In this document: piece by piece, positions 35,323 through 48,841 of the stretch
How positions within the stretch are numbered: position 1 is the first letter of the stretch
Layout of the letters: each line of letters begins with the position of its first letter
From: Tubulanus polymorphus
Taxonomy: Eukaryota > Nemertea > Palaeonemertea > Tubulaniformes > Tubulanidae
NCBI RefSeq assembly: GCF_964204645.1
Contig: NC_134030.1
Span: forward strand, 4,255,855 to 4,319,854
DNA: 64,000 bases
Direction: 5' to 3'
Notes under the pieces: generated by a model
What the model was told of the DNA's origin: nothing
Database searches by the model: none
The model's input: the letters and a program-made list of their open reading frames with translations, nothing else
Position numbers and translations under genes: made by a program

Positions 35323-38300
35323 CTGAAAAAAATACCAACTGTGTGAATTTTCAGTACAAGAGACGAACGGACATAAGTTAAAAAATTACAAATTTTTTTT
35401 TCTCGATCCATGTTTCAAATTCCCACTAATTTTCTATGAACGTCCCTTTACCCCCAAAATTAGGCAGATTTCAATTGGTTTCTACCTATTCTGGAATAGC
35501 ATAATCTATCAACCTGATAGGTAGAGACTTCGTAATCTGGAATTGCTATTCCTAAAATCCGATGAGGTTCAATTGAAACCTGCTTTAGTTCTAGCACAGA
35601 TATTGCGTGTAGGCAATACAAGGCATACAAATTCAAGTCGTAAGACCCCCCTTAAAGTAAAACTTATGATGCAACGCCCTGAAAATAAGTTAAGACATAG
35701 GCCATATGTGTTTACCGGGTAGTATGCGTTCTAAAGATAAGAAATTTCAGGTGCACTCACATCATCTTCATACTGTGAAGGATTATATAGTTGTTTTTTA
35801 CGGTTAGCCGCCTCGTGAAGGTCGGTGAGGCTGCTCTGTATTCCGCTGTCTTGCGACGACGTTTCGTTCTGTTTTTTCAAGTCGTCGTACGGCGAGTCGA
35901 GTTTACTGTTGAAACTCAGATTCTGAATATCGGCCGACGTTTTACAGATCGAGTTATAAATCTCGTCCGGGTCCATGTTCTCCGTTTCCATTTCGTCGCA
36001 AATTTGCCTACGGAAAGAATTAACGACAAAAAGAGTTCAGTATCATTCTTTAAGATCACTTCTTCCCATACATATTAATATCAGTAACAAACAACAAGTA
36101 TTATACACATGATAGACCCTATTAAATAAATTACATTTCATTAACCGGTATTTGAAATATCGGTTTTTTCAAATAAATCTCTGGAGATGGGTAGAAACAT
36201 CCTCCCGAACTCGCTTCCACCAGCCTCCTGGCCTCACGAAGCGTGATTTCATTACTGGCGCTGTTGTGCATGACGTCATATATCGATTTGCGAAATATTT
36301 CCTTGTTCAGTAAAACGTTCGCTGATTGGTCCATTTAACGGGAAAACCAATAGAAGCCTAAAGTCGTTTGTTACAAGCGCTGTGATTGGTACGACCGGAT
36401 TCTGGTCGGCTAGTAACGACTCCAACGACTCGTGAGGTCAAGGGGTTCGGCGAACAGCTTTAACGTAGTGGGTTCGAATCCCTTGACGCGTGAAGATGGG
36501 GTAGAAAGTACATGTATTCTACTCAAAACTTCAGAGTGACAGGTTTTTCATTTTTATCTTCAATAGTTTGGGTCTTTTATATACATTGAAACACACGGTT
36601 CATCGAAATACAAACCTAGAGGATGGTTTAATTCTTTGTGAAGGAGTGTGTCCAGCGTGGCGAGTGTTATACTTAGGTGCCAGCACATCGGTATCTCTGG
36701 ATGATGTCTTCATATGACTCTGTAAGATCTTGGTGGCACTGTCCTGTTACAAAAATGAAATGTTTACAAAAAATTAGATCCTTTTTTTAGATCAAAATCA
36801 ACAAACCAGCTGCTTATTTCTGACTAGAATGAAATATGCAACAATCTGGAGCCAGTTTTTTCAAAAACGAGACATACCTGGAACGCCTTCGGTAACCCGG
36901 AGACTAGACGAGAAAATTCAGCCGAATTCAGGTCAAACAAAGCCTTTATCACAGCACTAGAACCCTGTAAATATCCAATAACGAGGAAATTAGCTATAAT
37001 GAATTATTTAGCGCATTGGAAAAAATGTACAATGTTTAAGGGTAAGCATATGCAGCAATTGAGGAAAGAGTTGTTCAGAGAAATTTGCTTAAGTTTCGAT
37101 GGCGGAATCAGGGGTTGTGTAACGGGGTAGTTGATTAAATAGTCCATTAGCCGGGAAATCCATTCTCCAGACAGTTGAGCAATATCGCAAAAATGATACA
37201 GATAATTTCGAAAACTGTCATTATTGCACAGCGACGAAGAACATCAGGCTCTACAGACTGAATATCTGAAGCAGTCGAGTAAGAATTCCTACCTTCCTGA
37301 CTTGGGCGCTCCTCGGTTCGGTAATCCACGTCAGAATACGAGAAACGGCCAAACGATTTTCGCTTGAATTCACGAAATCCGACGGATCCATCTGGATGAT
37401 GATCGAGTGAAGAAACGTCAAAATGGCCTCTTTCACCTACAACGATGACCGAGACAAATTCATAATTGTAAAATCGAGACGAGACCGGTGCACGATGATC
37501 GAAGAAAGGCATTCTATAATATGTATATTCCCACTTGAATGGTTTCTAATTCATAAGCTTCATAATTACACGAAATACTCATCATAACAATGTTAAATTT
37601 TTGAGGAAAAACTCAACAAAAAAAAAAAAAAACTTCCAAAAGAATGATATTTAAACAGCTCCCGATGAATATCAATTTCACCCAAACAATTGATTTACAG
37701 AAGGAAAGGATGAATTTAAAACATGCAACAAATACATTTTGCTGATTCGGGAACTGTTTAAATCGAATTTTCTTAACAACGAAAGAATGAATAAAATATA
37801 AGAATACATCGAAATTGAAACAAAAATATTCCCCGGGAGATATACGTGTTTTGAGAACTTAAATATCAACTGTTTGTGTGAGCAGTAAGCTAGAGGTCAT
37901 CTTTTAATAGATTTGATTCTGGATATTTGAACAGATTATTAATATAAGCTATAATTATGAAGCTATGCAGTAACAGCAGATGACAATTTCATATGAATCG
38001 CTGGCACTTTTTTTATCTGCTGAGGGTGGAATGAAGCTTCAATTTTTCGATTTATTTGATTTTCAACGTGGCAGAATAAAGCTATGTATATAGCATATAT
38101 ATTCTCTTGTGGGCCAGCAGCCATCTGAAGGTTGGCTTAAGGCTTCTTTTCATCGCAGTAAGATAATTACATATCGATTAAGGCTAATAAGTAAGATCCC
38201 TCGGTAGTTTCGAGGACTGCTTCCACAGTTTGAGAAATTTCTTCTTATATAATATGACTGGCGATAAGTAGAGGAGAGCGAATTAACAAGAAATGATGAT

Positions 38301-41300
38301 CATATGTTTTGTGTTCAACTTTTCTGAATGTAGCCTACAACTGCACAAGCATGCCATTTACCAGCAGCATTCGTGAACTAAAACCAAAAACGAAAAGAAA
38401 ATATTTCGGCCTCATGCCCCATGCAAAGCCATCTATATTGTATCATACTTCATTCAGAAATATTCTAAACCTATTAGCGTATTGGATGAGCGAATTTACT
38501 GCTCCGGTTACAATCTAATTGAACTACGGGTAGAAAATGATATCTCTGAGTGAATTTAGTTGAAGCGGCTCTCGTTAATTCCTAAGAATATTACAAAATA
38601 TCAAAATCCCATGTGCACATGTAACATGGACGTTGCTGAAATATCACAAACATGTTTACAGTTTGTACTGTACTCCACTTACTAATTGACGACTTGTTTT
38701 TTCAGCGATATATTGCTTAATCCCGGGTACACGGCTCATTTACATCTTAATAACATGACCTTAAAAACCACTGCCATCGATGTTATGTCGGCGTTTGTGA
38801 TTTTTATGGTCATGTTAAGGCCTAAATAAAGTAGGTACCCCCGAAATTAAGCAAAATATTGCAGAAAAAAAGGCTCGTCAATCGATAAATGGACTACAGT
38901 CTCATATATCAAATCAGTGCAATCAGTTCACATACAAGTGATATCTCCACAAAAATGATGTTTTGATGGCATGATTGTGCAGTTTGAATCTGATGAAATC
39001 TCTCGAGTACAACAATTCGTTTGATCTCATTATAAACGACACAATTCGAACGGAAAAACAGACATGGTGTCAAAACGAAAATCACAAAAAAAAAACTTCC
39101 GGAAACAACCTTCTGGATCCAATTTCACAGTCGGGAATGAGTTAACTCTCGAGTTGAATAAATCCATTTTCAATGAGTTAAACACTCGGTTCAAATCTAA
39201 ACTCACTCTGACTGTGGAACTGGGTCCTGCTGGTGTTATGTTATAATGAGATCAGACCGACTCGACGATAATAAATGAACTGATTTTTAGACGCGTTCTG
39301 TTGTGTCTTACGGAGTTGATATTCAAGTAGCTGAATTCTCCAGCATGGCTGTTCATGTTAACACTATTATCCTACAGCAAACAACAAACACATTAAACAA
39401 TACATCTCTCACTCTCTCATTGATCTCACTTCATTAATCGTCATTCAGCAGTTTTTCATTCACAGGCAAATAACGAAGTTCAAAAAGGTCAGGATAGTAC
39501 TGGGTTAAAGTGAAGATATCTTATGACCTCAGCCATTGGAAGGGTCAGACTACAATAACTGACTATCAACAAGTATCATAACATGTAGTAAATTCAGCGG
39601 TCAATGAATAGTAGATCAATTGAAACCATTTGGCAGATACACCATGTATATGTGTGAGCTAAAACTAGTGTAAACCTTTCAACGAAAATATAGACTTTAA
39701 CTCACTATAGAAGAATTAGCTACAGCTATTTCAACATCAGATTTAGTTTTGAAATCGAGTTGGACTTTTTTCTATCTCAAGCTATATTTCGAGCGTACGT
39801 ATTTTGTATCTTATTAGTTCAACTAACGTTCAGACAGGAAAATGATGAACAACACATGCGTTTTACGAATGAACACGAATAATTTTGACCGTCGAGATTT
39901 TAAGAGTTACATACCGCGCACTTGGACTACAGAAAAATATACATCAGAATATAACATACGATTATTGAGAGAACTCGGTGATAACCAGGTTTCAGACTAG
40001 AAAAGACTATGGGGGAATTAATTCTATGAGCCAAAATGTTGTTAAAACAGTATTTTCTTCATGGCTTGGTGGATAAAGGTGTTTGACTGGCAACCAACCA
40101 AGACATGGTTTCCATTTTCCCTGATATTTTCCAGGTGGTTACACAAAATTCCCTGAGTGAATCTGAGATATTTTGAGGTTTGAACAATTCATTCATTTTT
40201 TCATTGAATCGTGTGCTGATTAACATGTGGTCAATAGCATTATCCGAATTCCCTTAGTTTTCCAGGTTTTCCAGGTCAGTAGCCACCCTGCAAGAGGTGG
40301 TGGGTTCAAATCCCGGTGAAACAATGCTATTTGTTTTGGTATATGTCAGTGTTTGCCAACTCAATGATCTAACAACAAATGTTGCATCTCTTAAATATAC
40401 TCGTGAGGGTGCTGAAGTACTAACACAAAATAATGAATGAAAAGTTTGTATTTCTGACACAGACACAAATACCGACGAATCTAGATGTAGATTCTCTATG
40501 AAACGTCACTGTCGAATACTGACAATTCCGATGATGAGAACGAAGTCAATCTGAACACTCACCTTTGGGTTTATAGAAACAGTTTCTTCAATGATGAATT
40601 TGCGCACAAACACAAACAACTGTTCGAACGGAAAGCTATCCCTGTGAATATATTTGTAAAAGCTGAACTGAGACTAGAGTAGGATTCATGAAGTATACAC
40701 ATGTCTATTGAGGAGGTTAAAAAAATGCCAGTTCCCCGATGTAAATACATAATCGGTCAGAGAGGTAATAAGAGGTCAGGTTGATGGATTGGATTTTTCG
40801 TATATTCAGTGTTTTCAATAAGAGCCAGGTCTCAGGTTCCAGACCCGTCTGTCATTTGTAAAGGACCCGCCTGTTTTTTCAAACCTGCTTTCGTTTCAGG
40901 GAGTGTGAAATATTGCGGGACCCTCCTGTTTTTCAAAGGGACCTGGCTTGTTAATTCCTTATTGAAAACACTGATATTTTTCACTTTTTAACATGGCCAG
41001 GCTTCAAACTTTTTAAAGACAAATTTTCGATTCTAACCTTATCAGGTCCAACAATCGATTGATTTTAGCTTGAACCGAGCCGAGTAGATCGGCGCCCGAT
41101 TTCACGAGTAATCGCGGTAGAATATCCCCGATCCAACCGGCTAACACATCTTTATATACAAACACGAATTCCATCAATACTTCCAGGAACAAACTAAAAA
41201 CCTGAAATACGCGGAAAATAGAGAACAAAATATTTAAGGAAAATCAACATAGCACTTGCAATCTGGAACCAGTTCCACAGTCATGAGTTAGAGTTAACTC

Positions 41301-44300
41301 TGAGTTAAAGTTAGTTCATTTTCAATGTTTTAACCCAGGGTCAAATCTTAACTCAGAACTGTGGAACTGGACCCAGGAGTCTATTCTTCCACTGTTGTGA
41401 GTTAACATTTTACAGCCGCGAGTCGAATTTGGCTCATGCTTATCAGAGAGTGCGTTCACACGTAAACCACTCACTCGATATTAAAATGCTATCAATTGAA
41501 ATCGAAAGAGGCAAACATTTAATGAGTATACTAGTAGTGTATCGAGTGAAGACTCACCTTCCCATGAGGGTCATGGAATAAACGAGTAAAAATAACTGAG
41601 ACTTTTCGCACTTCATTCGGCCTGAAAAGAGATTTAACAATTGGCCAATAAAATTAAGAGTGATGCTATATATCAGGGTGGCCCCTTTTATTTGACTTGC
41701 ACGCCGTTCCCCTTACTTGATCTGCTAATCCAATCAATAAATTATAATTATAATCCAATCAATAAATCAATAAACAGAGTCAAATACGCAAGACATAGTT
41801 GGAAACTGTTTGATTTTGCGCGTGATCTAGTGAGCTCCACAAATTTCCCTGACTTTTCCCTGATTAAAAGTTTTGTTTAAAAAAATTCTGACTTTTTCCA
41901 AAGAAAAGAAAATACCCCGACTTTTCCCAGATTTTGCGGTAATTAAGTGGCCTGGTAGCCCTGAATATATGTAGCCGCAATCATCACTTTGAATGAGACT
42001 CTTGAGCTTACGTTAATTCCTGGCCCGAACGCAGCATGCCCTGCAACGCGTGCAGACCTTGACGTCGATCAGACCACAGAGAACTGGTCAAATCGGTCGT
42101 TATCTGAGATACCTCCTACAAAAAACAAAAACATCCAAAAAATCAGAAAAAGCTGAAACGTGGTGCTGAGATCACATGAAAATCTACCGAATCCTTGAAA
42201 TTATACAATTTAGGTTTTTAAAGATTTCTTGTAAGTGAAAGAATACACATAAAGATATTATAACTCATACAGTGAGATGGATACAACATAAGCAAGAAAT
42301 GTTTGAGTGAACAGAAAACATAATTCTCAAAGGATTCCATCTACACTTTTCTTTACATACAATTTCACAACACTGGGAGTAAGGTTTGATGCGAGGTAAT
42401 ATTTAATCAACTCGCGTTCGTAAATCAGTAAACATCGAAATCAAATCATAAAACATCACATTGACTGAAATTGAAAAATTCATCATTTCACAAATCAAAA
42501 GCAAGAGTGGAGTGTGAGAACAATAATAAATAACTAGGAATCTGGATGAGCTGAGTGTGGTCAAAGGTAAATGCGGGAAACAATAATTTTCGGCATGATT
42601 TTAGCGGATGTGTTCGGATGGTTGTTGGTTACCTTCGACATCGGATCTCCAGATTCTACCAGCTATTGAATAATCAGAAAAAGTCAAACGTCATTAACAC
42701 ACATACACAAAGAATTTTTAATTTTTCGTTTAGAATTTTAAGTACACATGTACTAGAATAATCATCAAGAACCTAGAACGCAAAGATGTTGTAGATAATA
42801 ACGTGATATGTAAGCCAGTTTTAAGATGTTGAGTAAAATGAAGAACCGCTTTGATTTACGAATAAGAGCTGAAAACAAAATAAAGAGTCTCATATGAAAA
42901 GTGATAAACGTAATGAAAACAACAGAAGACTTCCACAGTCACAACTTTTCAGTCTCAATCGCCAGACGGATGCTGCAGGTAAAAACGTGAGTAATCTCAA
43001 TTGCTATTTTAACTCAAAATCTTCATCCAATGCAAACATTGTTCAGTTAATCTTGGTCCAGAATTTCAATCGAAATGTTGAAAAATTTCCAGGCCATTCT
43101 TTTTAGTGACCTTTACCAGGCCTAGATCATAGAAAGGAAAGGTTGAATAACTAAGAAACTCTGCCTAGCAGTTGAGACTGTTGTAGCTGGGGGTTTTTAA
43201 CAGTTGATAGGTGGCAGCAGTGAGAAGGTGGTCATTACATACGTGGCAAATGGGAACGCGTTTGGATGGCAAGGTCAAGGTCGCATGATGCGCCGCATCA
43301 GATGCCTATATCCGACATAAATACAAACAAACAACCTCAAAAAATAGATAAGCACCAGAATACAATAAATCACACACGTTCAGGTCCGTTAGTTTAGGGA
43401 AAATTTAAAATAAAACCGAATTCAAATTCATACCTTCCCAAAGAGATAGCCGGGAGCCACCGAGACCTCAAAAGTGGTTTTACCTCTAAACTTAAAATAT
43501 ACCCCTTTTAGGACACAATTCAAATATTCAGATAGTCTGTGTAACAACCTATTGAATTCATAAGAAAATGTCAAATCATGACTCGAAATTTCTGGTTTTG
43601 AAATTTATGATTTACTAAAATGTTGGTGTAAAAATCAATTCCGGATACAAACCTGATTTTACGAACATAAATATCACAAATAATCAAAATACATATGAAT
43701 GAAAGACACACTGAACTGAACACCGAACGGAAAGAGTTCCCTTCTTACGGAAGGTGGTAAAAATTCTTTTTTATAAATCACACACAGCCTATTTATGTAT
43801 CTATTAGTGCGAGGTGAAGCCGAATGTCTATGTCATTTCAAGTGCAATGAGGTCACGTGCAATTACTCAGTCAATGTGCATCAGTGTTATTTCTCAGGTA
43901 TAATTCGTAATCAGAGTTGACTGAGCTATAGCAGCAAACATCCGTCCGTGCCTTCGAAATGAAATAGACATTAAACTGCTAGTTGTTTTTTAAGGCACAA
44001 ACTGTTGTAGTCAGGCTCTGTTACACCGGGAGGTGGTTACACAGACTAGTGAGTGAAATATACACATTACATATACTATAGAGAAATAAATACCGGTACA
44101 CACATGTTCCCGCAACATTTTACAAACAGACATCTTTCCTCCGCATTTTATACAAATCAATGAATTGTGGAAATAGAATTCACTTGAAGCTTACATTTCA
44201 AAATATAATATACGCATGAAACTGAAGAATGAAATGTGCTATGAGCCATTTTCATAAACTCATAATGTTTTTGAAAATGGCTCATAGCAGTTGAGTTCAA

Positions 44301-47300
44301 AACATCAGAATCCTCTCAAAGCACTTCTTTGTATAGTGGTTCTATTCATTCCCATCAATCAGACAGTGGCTTGTCAATAATAATCATGCATGAAGCTGTT
44401 CTGAAGAATTCGATACCCCCTGTACTGGTTGGTGAATAAGAGGGTTCTTTCATAGCCTAGAATAAGATTATTTTGTTACTTCAGAGGAAAGATGTCTCGT
44501 AAAATTTTGTAATATTAAGATATAAAGAGGTAAACGTCCGAAGGGGTGCGCGTATCAACTACCACCGATGTTTCTATTCAAATGTTGGAATTGTTGGGAT
44601 TTGATTTGTAAAACGTACCCGTCGAATGTATGACTTTGACCGTCGTCGTAGAGGTCGAAGTCGCCGACCCTCGTCGTCACTCTGCGTAGCGCGAAAACGT
44701 CGAAAAAAACGAAAACGAATCAAAAATAAAGACGAATAAATAAAATACGTACAACGTTTCGTTCGTTCGTTCGTTTGCGAAAACCGACCAGGTCGAGAAA
44801 ATCATCACGCAATTAAAAAATATGAGAAAACGAAAAAACAAATGAATGATGATGAGAAATTATTACATGACACGGTAAAAAATCAGCGATGCTTCAATGA
44901 TATGAACCCATTTCCAAAACATAATACAGCATTTACACAAACACAGCAGTATACTCTGTTGTCCAACCTGTTTTTAAGAGATACAGGGTTCTCACAGATC
45001 AGCAAATCCAAGATTCCTTGATATTTTCCACGATTTTCCCTAACGCTTAACCAAAAATCCCCTGATTATGTTATAAGATATCCTCAAGAGAGTTTAAGAG
45101 GTTTTTTGTACCACTCTCGTCACCAGCCAGAACAACGATATACCGTTAGAGACTGAGGAAGGGTGGTAGGAACCACCCAAAATATTTCAAATTAACTTTT
45201 CAGTCTTTCAACAATTGTGGGATTTATATCTAATTTTTCATCACGTATATCGTGATCTCGCTGATTCAATGATACAGCAAAAATAATTTTAATTGCCTGA
45301 TTTTTCATGATTTTCAAGAAAAGAGACAGAACTCCTGATTTTCCCGATCTGTAAAATTGCTGAGGTTAGCCGGATTTGAGGTAGAGTTAATCTCGGGTTT
45401 AAGTTAGAATCAAACCGTCTTGGGTTGCATTCACGTGGAATCATTAGTTACCATTAGTCCTGAGAAACATTTGTTTAGAACGAACTGATTAGGTTTTGGT
45501 TTACACAGTTTTGTAACCTAAACCCTGGAATAGATCTAATCAACGAGCGATACTGACCTCATAACTTCTGCCGAACGAGCGATCGGAACAAACGCTCGAA
45601 GTTTCACTCATGTTATCATCGGATTCATCTTTCTTCACATTGCCGACCAACGATTTCAAAAACTGTGACAAAAAACAAAGCAATTCAGTCAGCAATTATA
45701 CACGCAGTAATTACAGCACGGCTTAGATGTCTAACTATAACTTACCAACGCATCAGCGACAGCTCTTTCAGCATCAGTACCGAGTCCTAGAATTCTTTGT
45801 CCCATCGCTCCTAGGAGAAATACAGCTAACATTACAGATATCAAATTATCAATTACCATTTAAGACGAAGAACCGTAAAACCGAATAATCTCAGGCTAAA
45901 CTTACTGTAAGGTAAGGGTGCTTAATACGCAAATGAATAGAACAAAGGATCCAGTTCCACAGTCAAGAGTTAGAGTTGATTTTTCAGTAAAAATTGCATT
46001 ACAGTTAATTATTGAGTTACCGTTAAAATTACATTAACTCTTTACTCATGACTGAGGTACTGGGTCCAGGAATCTTCACATCGCAGAAGAACACGATTTG
46101 AATGTCGCAGTGCGAAAGGCAAATTAAACAGAAGAATAGCTACCTTTTGATTCACTGCGCGGGGTACGAAGCACTCGCGTACCGGTGCTAGTGCTATTAT
46201 TACTACTACCGCTGTATCTGCGTTCCCGCATACCTGTAACTGAAGCCAGGGATAGGACTGGTTTTAATTTCACGCCACCATATACCGCGTACCTCATTGA
46301 TTAACAGCGTTGGATTCAAGCATTCGGAAGGGGAGCAAGAATCATAATAATTTGATTGTTACGATCAACAGGAAATTAAACAACACTTTCTATCCTTATT
46401 ATTCTCGTTCTTTCTAACGTTATTTCTTCAATTCTCACCAATCCTTAATTATCCACCTACGTATTTACTCAATTAACTATATCTTCCCTCGGTTATAGAA
46501 TTAAATCACACCTGACGATGGTCACCACCGACACTCCAAAACGTTATTTCAATTTTCGATTTTTGATAAATATAGTTTATTGTATAATTCAAAAAGTCCG
46601 CACTCAGAAGAGAAAAACAACTCCACAAGAAGTTTCCTCCAGTTGGTGATTTATTTTCTACATTTAGACTATATCCAGTCGAAACATTGAAAATAAATCG
46701 TTAAATAAAGAAAACCTTTTGTGGACTTGTTTTTCTTATCTGAGCATTTTACCGATAGTTATACTAGCTCAAGGAAACTCACAAACGTTTCATCTTTAGT
46801 TCGGGGATTTTTATACTAAGTCCGACGTAACTTACGTGATTGTTTACCGGTACGCGTTGGACTGGTTTCTCGACTGGTGCCCTGACTGCGCGGTATCGCC
46901 GACCGACGGCGTTGACTAGTACCGATCGACGATGATTGTTGCGACGGCTCGTTTTTGGCGTTGGCGCCGTACGTGTAATAACTCAACCGCGACGACGGTG
47001 AACCTGATCTACTACTCGCTTTAACACAACACATTTAAACAAAATCAATTAATCAATCATCAAATTGCATCGATATCAAGCTAAAGCAAACAAACATTCT
47101 ACAGGGTGGCCACTTATACTTGACTTGTAACTTTTTCCCGATTTTTAGGTTTTTTACCAAATTCCCTGACTTTTTCAAAGAAAAGAAAATTCTCTTGACT
47201 GTTCCCTGATTTCCAGGTAAGCGGCCACCCTGTTCAAAGCATAACGAATAAACTAATGTATTGTCAATATAGAAAATAATATATCATCTAACTATTGATG

Positions 47301-48756
47301 ATATCTGAAGTTTATTATTCTCACAGTTTTGAGATTTCATGATAAGATTTATATCAATTTCGAAACCGTTAGAATAATAAAATTAAGGTATCATCAACTG
47401 TAAGATCTTTCATAATCATTCTAAGCACATTAACTAGGCAAAATTTGACGAAGATGCAACATTTTAATGGACGATTGATAAAAGCTCAGTCATCATTGAT
47501 ATGAAGGCAAGCATATATGGTCAAACTAGCTTTAAAATCACTGACAGATAAGTCATCAAAACAATAATGAAGATGGCTCCATCTTTTAGTCCCAATTATT
47601 CGCTCAATACAATCAAATTTTCCAAGTGTAACTCGTCATCAGCATAATCAGTTCTGACTATGACGACTTGGCGAGTTTGATTAAGGTACATATTTTGACG
47701 TGGCTTGAGGCTAAATCTTAGTACCTTAGTCTCGGTCTACGCGCTTCTGATAACGAATATACTTACGTTGAGATTGAGATATTCCTACTTTCGAACGAGG
47801 CCTGCTGCGTTCTGGTGAGACAATGTTGTGCGCGGTGCTCTGACTCGATGAAGGAGTTTTCGCGACTCCGTTTCCTTTGCCGCGAGCTGAAATAATAACC
47901 GTATGAATACGTACGTGAAAACTCTGCAACAACGAGAACGGATAATGAATGCTAGACAATTCGTCTCAGAGGGTACTGGTAATCAGTGTTCTTCATATGC
48001 TAGTTTTTTAGAGGGCCTGCATTCAGTATTGATTGAAAAAGTGACACCGATTCGAATACAGAGGCAACTGAGTTTTTAATGTATAAATGACCAGGGTAGC
48101 TGCCCTTCTAAAACCTCTTGCAGAAAACACTCAGTAATCCTCAAATATATTGATTACCAAGAAAATCCTCGAGGAAACCCATAAGCAATACTCATATCAT
48201 TTGATATATATGATAAATGTTGGTATATTCTAAGAATTGAAAAATCACAAAGCATTTTTATTCATTTGTTTTTGCAGTGAAATAAACATCAGATTTCAAT
48301 ATGATTGAATTAATATAATGGTTAACCAAACGGTGAAAGCATCGTTAATTAGATTTGTGAATATTAGGTTTTAGTTTTCCGCGATTGTCCCTGTACTACT
48401 CCTACTGACGTGTATGCCAAAATAGAAAATATAGAAACATAATGAAAACATTTTGTCTTTCACGCATAGTTGTTGAAAGTGATTCTACACGAGGAATAAA
48501 CACCAATCAATGAAAAGAAATTGACAACAACATATGTATTGAAGAGGAAAAATCCACCCTAGATCAACCAAATATTGCCAAAAATACACGTATCTTATAT
48601 ATTACTCAACACCACAGATGGAAGAAAACTACACCGATATATACATGCCTTTCAATTTAGGAGTTGGAGGAGAGGCTTTCTTGGCAGCTGAACTAGCCGT
48701 TTCCTTAGATGCTGCTTGTGGGTAAAAACAATAAACTCACTGTACTGTACATACCC

Positions 48757-48841
<85 letters not shown>

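Noticed and set aside
39064-39246. 60-codon plus frame
   Set aside because: It is the palindromic repeat element at 39115-39227.
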